Source: Lampropedia puyangensis
GTDB lineage: Bacteria > Pseudomonadota > Gammaproteobacteria > Burkholderiales > Burkholderiaceae_C
NCBI RefSeq assembly: GCF_004833285.1
Contig: NZ_STFG01000001.1
Span: 591,119-655,118, forward strand
Direction: 5' to 3'
DNA: 64,000 bases
The notes under the pieces were generated by a model. The model was not told the origin of the DNA. It ran no database searches and saw nothing but the letters and a program-made list of their open reading frames with translations. Of this stretch, positions 36,154 to 45,383 are shown piece after piece; the stretch's first letter is position 1; each line of letters opens with the position of its first letter. Position numbers and translations under genes: made by a program.

Positions 36154-37623
36154 ATGCCCCCTAGCAAGAAAGCCACCACCACAGCCAAGCCAAAAGCCAC
36201 GACTGTGAAGGCTGCTGCGGTCAGCCCATCTGCTGAAAAAGCCTCTGCAGTCCGAAAGCAAAAAGTGCCTGTAGCCAAGCTGCCTGCAACACCTGCACGC
36301 GTTGAGCGTCAAACCGAGCCAGCGCCTAAAGTACGCAGCTACCAGCATCAACATGCGTTGCCTTCATATTTGAATCCTGAGCATTTGGGGCCATGGGGCA
36401 TTTACCTTAAACAGGTTGATCGAGTCACCCCCTATCTGGGCCATTTGGCCAAATGGGTTGAAACACTCAAGCACCCCAAGCGGGCGTTGATTGTAGATAT
36501 TCCTATCGAGCTCGATGATGGCACTGTGGCCCACTTTGAAGGCTATCGGGTGCAGCACAACTTATCGCGCGGGCCAGGCAAAGGCGGCGTACGTTTCCAC
36601 CAGGATGTGACGCTGTCTGAAGTGATGGCTTTGTCGGCTTGGATGTCGGTTAAGAATGCGGCTGTGAACGTGCCTTACGGCGGTGCCAAAGGTGGTATTC
36701 GGATTGATCCGCGCCAATATTCGCAAAACGAACTGGAAAAAGTAGCCCGCCGCTATACCAGTGAAATTGGCCTGATTATTGGCCCAACCAAAGATATTCC
36801 TGCACCTGATGTCAACACCAACGAAAAGGTGATGGCCTGGATGATGGATACCTATTCGATGAACGTGGGCGCTACTGCGACTGGCGTGGTGACTGGCAAG
36901 CCTATTGAGTTGGGGGGATCCTTGGGGCGCCGTGAAGCTACGGGGCGCGGCGTATTCACGGTTGGGGTGGAGGCGGCCAAACTCATTGGTCTTCCCATTG
37001 AAGGTGCACGTGTTGCCGTACAAGGCTTTGGGAATGTGGGCGGTATTGCTGGAAAACTTTTTGCTGAAGCTGGCGCGATTGTGGTTGCGGTGCAAGACCA
37101 CACGGGCACCGTCTATAGCGACAGCGGTTTGGACGTACCAGCATTGCTTGAGCATGTGCGCGAAAGTGGGGGCGTTGGGGGCTTCAAACAGGCTGACAGC
37201 ATGGCGGCGCAAGAGTTTTGGGGTGTGAACTGTGACATCTTGATTCCAGCTGCGCTGGAAGGGCAGATCAATAAAGACAATGCGCACCAGATCAAAGCCA
37301 AGATGGTGATTGAAGGCGCTAACGGCCCGACCACGCCAACAGCAGATGACATCTTGAATGACAAAGGCGTTTTGGTGCTGCCCGATGTGATTGCCAACGC
37401 CGGTGGTGTGACGGTGAGTTATTTCGAGTGGGTGCAGGATTTCTCCAGCTTCTTCTGGACAGAGGATGAAATCAACCAGCGTTTGGTCAAGATCATGAAG
37501 GACGCTTTCAATTCCGTTTGGCATGTTGCGCAGCAGCATAAGGTGACCCTGCGTACAGCCACCTTCATTGTTGCCTGTACCCGCATTTTGCAAGCGCGCG
37601 AATTACGAGGGCTGTACCCTTGA
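36154..37623 (+). CDS. gdhA: Glutamate dehydrogenase (Glu/Leu/Phe/Val family) with a basic N-terminal tail
   Basis: A 489-residue enzyme that interconverts glutamate and 2-oxoglutarate. Core motifs are [27 protein letters not shown] (catalytic lysine), FGNVG nucleotide-binding turn and the C-terminal YFEWVQ. The core starts near residue 70. In front lies an unusual tail of about 68 residues dominated by K, A, T, P and V ([20 protein letters not shown]), with 10 lysines and 3 arginines in the first 60. A good ribosome-binding site (TTGGAGAC) precedes the ATG. The small lipoprotein gene starts at the last base of the stop codon. Confidence 0.93.
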   Translation: MPPSKKATTTAKPKATTVKAAAVSPSAEKASAVRKQKVPVAKLPATPARVERQTEPAPKVRSYQHQHALPSYLNPEHLGPWGIYLKQVDRVTPYLGHLAKWVETLKHPKRALIVDIPIELDDGTVAHFEGYRVQHNLSRGPGKGGVRFHQDVTLSEVMALSAWMSVKNAAVNVPYGGAKGGIRIDPRQYSQNELEKVARRYTSEIGLIIGPTKDIPAPDVNTNEKVMAWMMDTYSMNVGATATGVVTGKPIELGGSLGRREATGRGVFTVGVEAAKLIGLPIEGARVAVQGFGNVGGIAGKLFAEAGAIVVAVQDHTGTVYSDSGLDVPALLEHVRESGGVGGFKQADSMAAQEFWGVNCDILIPAALEGQINKDNAHQIKAKMVIEGANGPTTPTADDILNDKGVLVLPDVIANAGGVTVSYFEWVQDFSSFFWTEDEINQRLVKIMKDAFNSVWHVAQQHKVTLRTATFIVACTRILQARELRGLYP

Positions 37624-37838
37624 TGCGCCATTGCCAGAGAGCTCTGGTGATCGTTGTCGTGGGGGCATGGCTTGCGGGTTGTGCCAACCACTTGCCTGCG
37701 CAGGAGAGAGAGGCTCCTGTGCAACACCAGGAGGAAACCAACGTGTGCATGGTGTACCGCGCCATGATGACTGCCCCCATGCCACCTCAAGACATGGAGC
37801 GTTTGCGTGTGGCCTGCGAAGCATCTATGCCTGAGTGA
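37623..37838 (+). CDS. Small lipoprotein of unknown function
   Basis: A 71-residue protein. The N-terminus is a lipoprotein signal peptide: basic start MRHCQRA, hydrophobic core LVIVVVGAW and lipobox LAGC (cysteine about residue 20). The mature part is short and acidic and contains C-M-V-Y-R and a second cysteine near the end (VACEASMPE). The start overlaps the gdhA stop by one base, so it is translated with gdhA. I do not recognise the family. Confidence 0.65.
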   Translation: MRHCQRALVIVVVGAWLAGCANHLPAQEREAPVQHQEETNVCMVYRAMMTAPMPPQDMERLRVACEASMPE

Positions 37839-37992
37839 CGTGGCATTATTGGGTGTGTGAATTAGCGATTAATGCGTAAGCCACCGCGCAGAAAATCTGT
37901 AAAAACACGAAACACCTAGGGTTTTCCTGGGTGTGTAGCGCACAAAAAGCCATTTCAAGCAGAATTACGAATCATTCTCTAACTCAATATTG

Positions 37993-39705
37993 ATGGTTAT
38001 GACAGATCAAACAACTGCAAGCACTTCCAGCACTTTCACGCGCCGCAAGTTCATTGCATCCACAGCCGGGGTGGCGGGGCTTGGTGTCGTGGGCTATAGC
38101 GTTTTTGGTGGCAGCCAGTACAGAGCTGCGACTGCAGACCGTCAAGTCGATGTGCTGCTCATTGGCGCGGGCATCATGAGTGCCACTTTGGGTACTTTAC
38201 TGGCAGAGCTAGAACCCGGCTGGACTTGCGAGGTGTTTGAGCGGCTTGACCAAGTGGCCGAAGAGAGTTCCAACGGCTGGAACAATGCAGGCACCGGGCA
38301 TGCTGCGTTGTGTGAGTTGAATTACACACCGATGGACACCAATGGCAATGTGCAAATTGCCGCTGCCTTGCGCATCAATGAAAGCCACCAAGTCTCGCGT
38401 CAATTCTGGGCGCATCAGGTGCGCCAAGGAGTGCTGGGTAATCCACGCGACTTCATCAATTCCACGCCTCATATGAACATGGTGTTTGGTGAGGAAAATC
38501 GCCAGTTCATCGACAAGCGGTTAAAGGCGCTGTCGGTTTCGCCGTTGTTTACAGGCATGGAGTCGAGCACCGATCCTGAACAAATTAAGCAATGGGTGCC
38601 TCTGATGATGGAGGGGCGTGCTGATGGGGAAGTGCTGACGGTTACGCGCAACACCATGGGCACTGATGTGAATTTGGGCGAAATCACCCGCCAGTTTTAC
38701 CGCTACTTGTCGAGTCAGCCCCATTTCAAGATTGTCACGGGCCACGAAGTGCGTTCTATAACCCGCAACGAAGATGGCACATGGCGGGTTTCTGCATTTG
38801 ACATGCGTGATGACAGCAAAATCCAAACCGTGGATGCCCGTTATGTATTCATTGGCGCCGGTGGCGCGGCATTGCCTTTGCTCCAGCTTTCGGGCATTCC
38901 TGAGTCAAAGAGCTACGCGGGTTTTCCGGTTGGCGGCGAGTTTTTAGTGACAGAAAAACCTGAAATTGCCAAACGCCATTTGGCCAAGGTATACGGTCTG
39001 GCTGATACCGGTTCGCCACCAATGTCGGTGCCGCATTTGGATACGCGCATGCTCGATGGCAAGCAGGTGCTGCTGTTTGGCCCATTTGCGACCTGGTCCA
39101 GTAAGTTTTTGAAGAATGGCTCTTACTTTGATTTGCTCAAGGCAACGACTTTTTCCACTGTGATTCCGCAACTGCAAGTGGGAGTCGATGAGTTTGGATT
39201 GATCAAATATCTAGCAGGTCAGTTGAGCTTGAGTAAAGAACAGAAGATGGATTCGCTGCGCCGCTATATGCCCGAAGCCAAGGATGAGGATTGGCGCCTG
39301 TGGCAAGCAGGGCAGCGCGTGCAGATCATCAAGAACGACCCGGAAAAAGGTGGCCAGCTGAAACTGGGGACTGAGGTGGTGGCTTCACAAGATAAATCGT
39401 TGAGTGCGTTGCTTGGTGCATCACCTGGTGGTTCGACCTCTCCAGCCATCATGCTGTCGCTGCTGGAGACGGTGTTTCCACAGCAGATGCAAACAGCGGC
39501 ATGGAAAGACAAGATCAAGCACATCGTGCCAAGCTATGGCGTCAAGCTCAACGAAAATCCTGCGTTGTTGGCGCAGGTGTGGGCAGAGACGACAGAAGCA
39601 CTGCAGTTGGCTATGGCTCCGCCAACCCTGCAAGGCGTGGCCGCTGGCAGCCATCCTGTAGAAAATCCTGCTGAAGTGAAGAAAGTGCCAGACATCGCTT
39701 TGTAG
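37993..39705 (+). CDS. mqo: Malate:quinone oxidoreductase Mqo
   Basis: FAD-dependent peripheral membrane enzyme that oxidises malate to oxaloacetate and reduces quinone. It has the FAD-binding start VDVLLIGAGIMSATLGTLL, followed by the Mqo-typical VAEESSNGWNNAGTGHAALCELNYTP and the C-terminal FPQQM and IVPSYG motifs. Length about 570 is slightly longer than E. coli Mqo (548) due to an N-terminal segment of about 45 residues with TRRKFIASTAGVAGLG, a Tat-like signal. ATGs at 37993 and 37999 are both possible; the nearby sequence has no clear ribosome-binding site. Confidence 0.93.
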   Translation: MVMTDQTTASTSSTFTRRKFIASTAGVAGLGVVGYSVFGGSQYRAATADRQVDVLLIGAGIMSATLGTLLAELEPGWTCEVFERLDQVAEESSNGWNNAGTGHAALCELNYTPMDTNGNVQIAAALRINESHQVSRQFWAHQVRQGVLGNPRDFINSTPHMNMVFGEENRQFIDKRLKALSVSPLFTGMESSTDPEQIKQWVPLMMEGRADGEVLTVTRNTMGTDVNLGEITRQFYRYLSSQPHFKIVTGHEVRSITRNEDGTWRVSAFDMRDDSKIQTVDARYVFIGAGGAALPLLQLSGIPESKSYAGFPVGGEFLVTEKPEIAKRHLAKVYGLADTGSPPMSVPHLDTRMLDGKQVLLFGPFATWSSKFLKNGSYFDLLKATTFSTVIPQLQVGVDEFGLIKYLAGQLSLSKEQKMDSLRRYMPEAKDEDWRLWQAGQRVQIIKNDPEKGGQLKLGTEVVASQDKSLSALLGASPGGSTSPAIMLSLLETVFPQQMQTAAWKDKIKHIVPSYGVKLNENPALLAQVWAETTEALQLAMAPPTLQGVAAGSHPVENPAEVKKVPDIAL

Positions 39706-39785
39706 GATTGTGTCGTCGGTGTGCGGCAATATAGGCATTTCCTGCGACTATATACTTGCTGCATTGCTTGTGCTGATGCGCAAAA

Positions 39786-39818
39786 AAAAGGCTGCTCGAT
39801 GGTGCGGCCCTTTTTTTT
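39786..39818 (+). terminator. Probable terminator after mqo
   Basis: A-run, then GGCTGC and GCGGCCC around a short loop, then a T-run of eight. The stem has a bulge. It lies about 80 bases after the mqo stop. Confidence 0.55.
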
Positions 39819-39854
39819 GAGGCTTAAAAGTAGCGTTTCGCAGTTGTTTTGCGC

Positions 39855-39884
39855 AAAAAAAAAACCGCACAAAAATGTGCGGTT
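39855..39884 (-). terminator. Terminator reading from the tRNA-Val side
   Basis: AACCGCACA / TGTGCGGTT (39863-39884), four-base loop, and on the minus strand a run of ten Ts follows (ten As at 39855-39864 on the plus strand). It is downstream of tRNA-Val on the minus strand. A second AT-rich palindrome TTTTTTGAAT / ATTCAAAAAA (about 39908-39928) lies between. Confidence 0.75.
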
Positions 39885-39934
39885 CATTTATTTCCAATGA
39901 ATCTTATTTTTTTGAATAATTCAAAAAAAATCAT

Positions 39935-40011
39935 TGGTAGGCGCGATTGGATTCGAACCAACGACCCCCACCATGTCAAGGTGGTGCTCTAACCAACTGA
40001 GCTACGCGCCT
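39935..40011 (-). tRNA. tRNA-Val (anticodon GAC)
   Basis: On the minus strand a 77-base cloverleaf: acceptor AGGCGCG pairs with CGCGCCT, D-arm with GCTCAGTTGGTTAGAGC, anticodon stem CCACC/GGTGG with loop TTGACAT giving anticodon GAC, T-arm with GGTTCGAATCC, and an encoded CCA tail. Confident on structure; no partner tRNA is in the window. Confidence 0.97.
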
Positions 40012-40155
40012 GAAGCGAAGGCCGCATTGTATAGGGCTTTTGAGTTCATTTTTGGAAGTTTGGTGTTTTTTTTCATTTTTTCCTGTTTTTTTGTTTTTTA
40101 GCTGTTTATCTTCGTTGCAACGTGTGCTGGACGGAGTGATCGCGGCAATCAATAT

Positions 40156-40194
40156 GCCATCTGCGGGAAGCTTCCGATTGCTTCTGCAGATGGC
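40156..40194. other. Long hairpin downstream of the aldehyde dehydrogenase
   Basis: Two-part stem: GCCATCTGC / GCAGATGGC (40156-40164 with 40186-40194) and inner GAAGC / GCTTC, loop of eight. It lies 32 bases after the dehydrogenase stop on the minus strand. No T-run follows in either direction, so if it ends transcription it does so as an mRNA end-protecting stem or factor-dependent site. Confidence 0.5.
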
Positions 40195-40226
40195 GTTTGT
40201 TGCCGAAAGATGCACAGCACTGATGT

Positions 40227-41615
40227 TTAGAAGGGGGCGTCAATATCAACTACGTTGATGAGTTTGTGGTTCACAAACTCTTTGATGCCCAGATGAACCA
40301 GTTCTCGGCCATAGCCAGAATTGCGCACGCCGCCGAATGGCATGTCGGCCTTGACACGTGTGGGTTGGTTTACGAACACCATGCCGGTTGAGATTTTCTT
40401 GGCTACTTCTTCGCCATGTTGGACGTTTTGAGTGAACACTGAACCACCCAATCCGAACGGAGAATCGTTGGCAATACGAATGGCGTCAGCTTCATCTTTG
40501 GCGCGGAAAATCATGGAAACGGGGCCAAAGAATTCCAGATGGTAGGCAGGGTTGTCTGGTGTGACATTGGTCAGGATGGTGGGCTGAACAAAAGCGCCTT
40601 GAGCAGGCACCTTGGGGCCAACTTCTGTGGCAATGGCGCCGTGGGCCACAGCCTGATGTATTTTTTCTTTGAGCTCATCTGCCGCGCTTTGTGAGGACAG
40701 CGGCGCCAAGGTGGTGGAGCGCTCAGCGGGGTCGCCAGCTTTGAGCTGAGCTACGCCTTCTGTGTAGAGGCGCAGATATTCGTCATAGACAGAATCAACC
40801 ACAATCATGCGTTTGGAGGAAACACACACTTGGCCGCCATTCCAATGGCGACCGAATACCCCCCATTTGGCGGCTTTGGGGACATCTGCATCGTGAAGGA
40901 CAACAAAGGCATCGGCGCCTCCGAGTTCCAGGGTTGATTTTTTCAACGCTTTGCCTGCTAGACCAGCAACGATGGCGCCAGCACCTTCCGAACCTGTCAG
41001 TGCAACACCATGAACGCGAGGGTCGTTCAAAATCAATTCAATTTGGGTGTGTTTGACAAACAGGTTGATGAAGGCGCCTTCAGGCAGGCCTGCATCGCGC
41101 ATCAGTTGTTCAAAGGCTTTTGCGCTTTGGGGGACGTTGGAGGCGTGTTTGAGCAGCAGGGTGTTACCCGCAGTCAGTTGAGGTGCCAGAATGCGGGCGA
41201 TTTGGTAGTAAGGGAAGTTCCAGGGTTCAACGGCCAGCAGCACGCCTAATGGCTCATGCACGATGTAGGCCTTGCCATCAGCGGCAGACACAGGAAGTAC
41301 ATCGGGTTGGAGTAGGGACTCCCCATTTTTAGCGAAATACTCCAGAATTTGTGCAGACAACTCGACTTCTGCCTCTGCTTCACCAATCAGCTTGCCCATC
41401 TCTAAAGTGAGGATGCTGGCGTATTGAAAAGCATTATCCCGTAGCAGTTTGGCTGCCTTGTTTAAAACGGCTGCGCGAGTGGAAAAAGGGGTTTCCTTCC
41501 AGTTCAAAAATGTCTGATGTGCGTGACCAATAGCTTGTTGAACCTGCTCGTCAGTGGCATCTGGAAAAGTTTTCAGTTGTTCGCCTGTATATGGATTAAC
41601 GGTTTTGTAAGCCAC
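40227..41615 (-). CDS. NAD(P)-dependent succinate-semialdehyde dehydrogenase-type enzyme
   Basis: An aldehyde dehydrogenase superfamily member of 462 residues with catalytic Cys264 (GGQVCVSSKRM) and Glu230 (TLELGGAD), and the PWNFPYYQI cofactor loop. Its length and the VNPYTGEQ start place it near the Sad (YneI) type, which oxidises succinate semialdehyde; other aldehydes are possible. The GTG at 41615 is the best start because AGGGAG lies seven bases upstream; the open frame runs to 41705 but the added residues are not conserved in type. It is divergent from the FUSC gene. Confidence 0.9.
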   Translation of the reverse strand: MAYKTVNPYTGEQLKTFPDATDEQVQQAIGHAHQTFLNWKETPFSTRAAVLNKAAKLLRDNAFQYASILTLEMGKLIGEAEAEVELSAQILEYFAKNGESLLQPDVLPVSAADGKAYIVHEPLGVLLAVEPWNFPYYQIARILAPQLTAGNTLLLKHASNVPQSAKAFEQLMRDAGLPEGAFINLFVKHTQIELILNDPRVHGVALTGSEGAGAIVAGLAGKALKKSTLELGGADAFVVLHDADVPKAAKWGVFGRHWNGGQVCVSSKRMIVVDSVYDEYLRLYTEGVAQLKAGDPAERSTTLAPLSSQSAADELKEKIHQAVAHGAIATEVGPKVPAQGAFVQPTILTNVTPDNPAYHLEFFGPVSMIFRAKDEADAIRIANDSPFGLGGSVFTQNVQHGEEVAKKISTGMVFVNQPTRVKADMPFGGVRNSGYGRELVHLGIKEFVNHKLINVVDIDAPF

Positions 41616-41996
41616 AATTGGACTCCCTAAAGCTGCATCAAATAGAACGTGCATTGCCAAAGAAGCAGCCACACAATGGCAATGTGTTGCAGCCCTTTCA
41701 CGCACTCATAGTGTGGGGGATTCAGAGTTTTTTCCTCTTTAAGCTGCATCAAGGCATCTTGTGCCTTGCTGAGTATCTTGCGCCTTTTATGGGCCGAGAC
41801 AATGCCTAAAAAAGAAACAGTGTGTTGTGTTTTTTGTGCCTGAGTGAAGGCGCGCTGAATGAAGCGCAGTTGGATGCGTTTAGAACGTATTTAGGATGGA
41901 AGTCTTGTGATTCGGGTTTATGAAAAAACTTGAATGCTGTTGTTCGATGATGAGGATATTGTGAGCAGGCCCGGAGCGGTTTAATAGGAAGAGCGG
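41616..41996. other. Divergent promoter region
   Basis: About 380 bases between the aldehyde dehydrogenase (-) and the FUSC-like gene (+). It holds a ribosome-binding site AGGAAGAG just before 41997 and AGGGAG before the dehydrogenase. Short frames on both strands look spurious. I find no clear repeat or operator. Confidence 0.35.
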
Positions 41997-43085
41997 ATGT
42001 TTGCAGGCTTTTTTCAATACATGGCACAAGTTGCAAAGGCACGCGTGGACTTCGCTTTGCGTGATGCCGTGGTCTCAGCCATTGCTGCCGTGCTGGCTTG
42101 GGTAGCTGCCCACTTGCTATGGGGGCACGCCAAACCCACTTTTGCAGCCGTGGCTGTTGTGGTGTGTCTGGCGCCGGGCTTGCCCAGCCACCTCAAGCAA
42201 ACTTGGAGCATGCTGCTGGGATGCACCATAGGGATTGTGATTGCTGAAGTGGCGTGGTTGCTGCCTGAACACCATCCTATGTTGCGCTTGGGGTGTTCAA
42301 TTTTTATTGCTTTACTGCTGGGGTGCTTGGTCAGTCCAACGCCGGTTGCGGCGATTCAGGCGGCCGTATCCGTGCTCTTGGTTTGGGCTATGGGGCCTGC
42401 GGTTGCGGGCGAGGCGCGTTTGCTCGATGTCATGACTGGCGCTGCAATCGGCTTGGTGTTCAGCCAGATTTTGTTCACGACGGACCCACTCAAAGGGATG
42501 TCGGTTGCAGCGCAAAAGCTTTTGCACCAGCTCGGCAAAGGATTAGAGGCCATGCAGCTGGCCTGTGCTGGGACAGATTCTGCGCAGGCCGAAAAGGCAC
42601 TCAACACCATCACGCAGGCCTACAGCAATTTGTCGGTGTTGCAGGCCGCTATTGAGCAAAGCGACCAGTCAGCCAAATGGTCCGTACGGGGGCGGTTGGT
42701 TAGTGACAAGGTGCAGGCGCACGCACGGCGGTATGGTCGGCATGCTGCCCGTTTGTATGGGGCCAGTTTACTGTTGGGAGAGGGCTGGGCGAGGACGTTG
42801 GCGCATGCTGATGGCGCGGCACCAGATGCCTTGCAGCGTAAACTGAATACGTTGGTGCAGGTGTTGCTGCGATTGGAGGTCGGAGGGAACGCCGCTGGGC
42901 CGCAGCAGTCAGCTTTACTGCAGCAGTTAATGCCATTGGTTCAACCCGTGTCTGCAGTGACCTGGCAATCTATGGCGGTTGATTCTGCACGCTGGCGCTT
43001 GGTCGATGAGTATGCTGTGCAGGTGGCGCAGGCAGTTGTCGCGTTGTTGGATGCCGAGCTTGGTGTGCACGACGCGACGCTATGA
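41997..43085 (+). CDS. FUSC/aromatic acid exporter family membrane protein
   Basis: A 362-residue protein with an N-terminal block of about six membrane helices (about 18-165: LRDAVVSAIAAVLAWVAAHLLW, FAAVAVVVCLAPGLPSHL) followed by a soluble helical region (about 170-362). This half-size layout matches FUSC/ArAE proteins, some of which export aromatic carboxylic acids such as p-hydroxybenzoate; the substrate here is not known. A good GGAAGAGCGG ribosome-binding site precedes the ATG. Confidence 0.8.
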   Translation: MFAGFFQYMAQVAKARVDFALRDAVVSAIAAVLAWVAAHLLWGHAKPTFAAVAVVVCLAPGLPSHLKQTWSMLLGCTIGIVIAEVAWLLPEHHPMLRLGCSIFIALLLGCLVSPTPVAAIQAAVSVLLVWAMGPAVAGEARLLDVMTGAAIGLVFSQILFTTDPLKGMSVAAQKLLHQLGKGLEAMQLACAGTDSAQAEKALNTITQAYSNLSVLQAAIEQSDQSAKWSVRGRLVSDKVQAHARRYGRHAARLYGASLLLGEGWARTLAHADGAAPDALQRKLNTLVQVLLRLEVGGNAAGPQQSALLQQLMPLVQPVSAVTWQSMAVDSARWRLVDEYAVQVAQAVVALLDAELGVHDATL

Positions 43086-43293
43086 GAACGTGTTTTTACT
43101 GCGTTGTCATGGGCCATCAGGCGGCTGCAGGGTATGGTCTTTTGGTCTGAGGCTGGAAAGGTTGTCCGCAGACTGGGATAATTGCGGTTTTTATACCATC
43201 GTCCCCCTTGTTTGCTTTGGTTGCTGGATGGGCCGATGAGACAGCGTTGAGGCGCACGACAAGTTGCGCCTTGATGCCACCACGAGATCGACC

Positions 43294-44700
43294 ATGACGA
43301 CTTTTAGCCCTGAACTTTTATTGCCTGCTGGTTCGCTGGAAAAGATGCGCGCTGCCTACGATTTTGGCGCCGATGCGGTGTATGCAGGCCAACCCCGTTA
43401 TTCTTTGCGCGCGCGCAATAATGACTTCAGGATCGAGCAGCTTAAGCAGGGCATTGAAGAAGCACACGCACGGGGCAAAAAGTTTTTTGTGACCAGCAAT
43501 TTGTTGGCACACAACGACAAGGTGCGCACTTATCTGCGCGACATTGAGCCTGTGATCAATCTCAATCCTGATGCATTGATCATGGCCGACCCGGGCTTGA
43601 TCATGCAAGTGCATGAGAAGTGGCCGCATATCCCAATCCATTTGTCAGTGCAGGCCAATACGACCAACTCTACTTCCGTGAAGTTTTGGCAAAAAGTTGG
43701 CGTCTCGCGCATTATTCTTTCGCGTGAATTGAGCCTCAAAGAGATTGAGCAAATCCGCCAAGACTGTCCAGACATGGAGATTGAAGTGTTTGTGCATGGC
43801 GCTTTGTGCATTGCCTATTCCGGGCGTTGCCTGTTGTCGGGGTACTTCAACCACCGCGACCCAAACCAAGGCACTTGCACCAATGCCTGCCGTTGGGACT
43901 ATAAAACCCATGACGCAGCTGTTGACCCCAACACGGGCGAAGCATTGGCCACGGAAAAAATGGATGCTGGCTTTAACTTTCAGCATATGCAGGAAGAGGC
44001 CGATAAGGCGTTTTCAGCTTGTGGCGATGGCCAGCGCCACCCCAAGGCCGATCAGGTCTATTTGATTGAAGAAATTGGCCGCCCTGGTGAGCTGATGCCG
44101 ATCATGGAAGATGAGCATGGCACCTACATCATGAACAGCAAGGATTTGCGCGCGGTTGAGCATGTGGAGAAGCTAACGAAAATCGGTGTTGATTCCCTCA
44201 AAATTGAGGGGCGTACCAAGAGCCTGTATTACGTTGCACGCACGGCACAGGTGTACCGCCGCGCAATTGATGATGCGGTAGCGGGCCGCCCCTTCAATCC
44301 GGCGTTGATTACCGAGCTTGAAGGCTTGGCCAACCGGGGATATACAGGTGGTTTGCTTGAGCGTCGCCCTGCCAATGATTACCAGAACTATGAAACCGGC
44401 CACTCTGTCGCCAACCGCAGCCAGTTTGTGGGCGAAGTGCGTGGCGTGCGTGCAGATGGCTGGGTTGAGGTGGAGACTAAAAACCGCTTTGCAGTGGGCG
44501 ATACCCTGGAGATTATTCACCCCACTGGCAACCGTTTTGTGAAGCTGGAAACCATGCAGAACAAAGATGGTGCTGCCATTGATGTGGCTTCAGGCAACCC
44601 ATTGCGTGTCTGGATTCCGGTGCAAGGCCCTGTTGAGGGCGCTCTGGTTGCACGCTTGCTGCCCGAGACTGCTGCCAGCGTGGCCGCCAGCTTGTCTTGA
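43294..44700 (+). CDS. trhP: tRNA uridine-34 hydroxylase TrhP (U32 peptidase family)
   Basis: A 468-residue U32 family protein like E. coli YegQ/TrhP, which uses prephenate to make 5-hydroxyuridine at tRNA wobble positions. The start PELLLPAGSLEKMRAAYDFGADAVYAG is typical. Four cysteines that bind the Fe-S cluster are in place: Cys172, Cys179, Cys195 and Cys199 (LCIAYSGRC, GTCTNAC). The ATG at 43294 is preferred over an upstream start at 43264. It lies 91 bases ahead of aroK; the shared shikimate link to prephenate is a coincidence worth noting but not proven. Confidence 0.88.
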   Translation: MTTFSPELLLPAGSLEKMRAAYDFGADAVYAGQPRYSLRARNNDFRIEQLKQGIEEAHARGKKFFVTSNLLAHNDKVRTYLRDIEPVINLNPDALIMADPGLIMQVHEKWPHIPIHLSVQANTTNSTSVKFWQKVGVSRIILSRELSLKEIEQIRQDCPDMEIEVFVHGALCIAYSGRCLLSGYFNHRDPNQGTCTNACRWDYKTHDAAVDPNTGEALATEKMDAGFNFQHMQEEADKAFSACGDGQRHPKADQVYLIEEIGRPGELMPIMEDEHGTYIMNSKDLRAVEHVEKLTKIGVDSLKIEGRTKSLYYVARTAQVYRRAIDDAVAGRPFNPALITELEGLANRGYTGGLLERRPANDYQNYETGHSVANRSQFVGEVRGVRADGWVEVETKNRFAVGDTLEIIHPTGNRFVKLETMQNKDGAAIDVASGNPLRVWIPVQGPVEGALVARLLPETAASVAASLS

Positions 44701-44791
44701 GCTGAGTGCAGCTAGGCCGAAAGCCTTGCGGGGCGTTGAAGTCATGGCATGATGGACGGATACGTTATTTCGATATTGAAGACCCATCTGA

Positions 44792-45379
44792 ATGAGAACC
44801 GCAACGCCGCATATTGCGCTGATTGGAATGCCCGCGATTGGGAAGACCACTGTAGGGCGCAAATTAGCCAGAATTTACGCTAGGCCATTCGTCGATTTGG
44901 ATCATGCCATTGAAGAGTCCATCGGTTGCAGTATTGCGGAATATTTTGAGCGCATGGGCGAAGTGGCATTTCGTGATGCCGAGCAGCGTGTATTGGCAGA
45001 ACAGGTGGCTCGTGCTGAGCCTTTGGTACTTTCTACTGGTGGTGGTGTTGTGCTGCGCGAGGCGAACCGAGCCCAACTGCGTGCGCAATGCCACGTGCTG
45101 TATCTGACTGCAAAGCCTGAAATGTTGTTGCGCAGGGTTCGCAATGACCGCACCCGACCTCTGCTGCAAGTGGCTGACCCGCTCAAACGGTTGCAAGAGC
45201 TGTATGACGCGCGCCACCCGTTCTATAGCGAAACGGCGGACCATGCCATCGTCGCCGATGCTGGAATGCGCCATATTCTGCAAACCATTGAGCAAGCTTT
45301 GAAAACACACGGCATTGAACCTGTGCTGCCAGCCTGCACCAGTGATGCCCGTTCCCTGAATTGCCATTCCCCATTGTGA
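44792..45379 (+). CDS. aroK: Shikimate kinase AroK
   Basis: A 195-residue kinase phosphorylating shikimate in aromatic amino acid synthesis. The P-loop is GMPAIGKTT (12-20), where most relatives have GLMGAGKTT; the GKTT core is intact. The [20 protein letters not shown] and RTRPLL motifs are present. It is followed four bases later by aroB, the usual order of this operon. Confidence 0.94.
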   Translation: MRTATPHIALIGMPAIGKTTVGRKLARIYARPFVDLDHAIEESIGCSIAEYFERMGEVAFRDAEQRVLAEQVARAEPLVLSTGGGVVLREANRAQLRAQCHVLYLTAKPEMLLRRVRNDRTRPLLQVADPLKRLQELYDARHPFYSETADHAIVADAGMRHILQTIEQALKTHGIEPVLPACTSDARSLNCHSPL

Positions 45380-45383
45380 GCTT

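Noticed and set aside
36562..37593. 343-residue frame antisense to gdhA
   Set aside because: Shadow of a conserved enzyme; no family features.
37958..37980. Fur-like sequence upstream of mqo (AATCATTCTC part)
   Set aside because: Only about 11 of 19 consensus positions match, too few given the AT-rich context.
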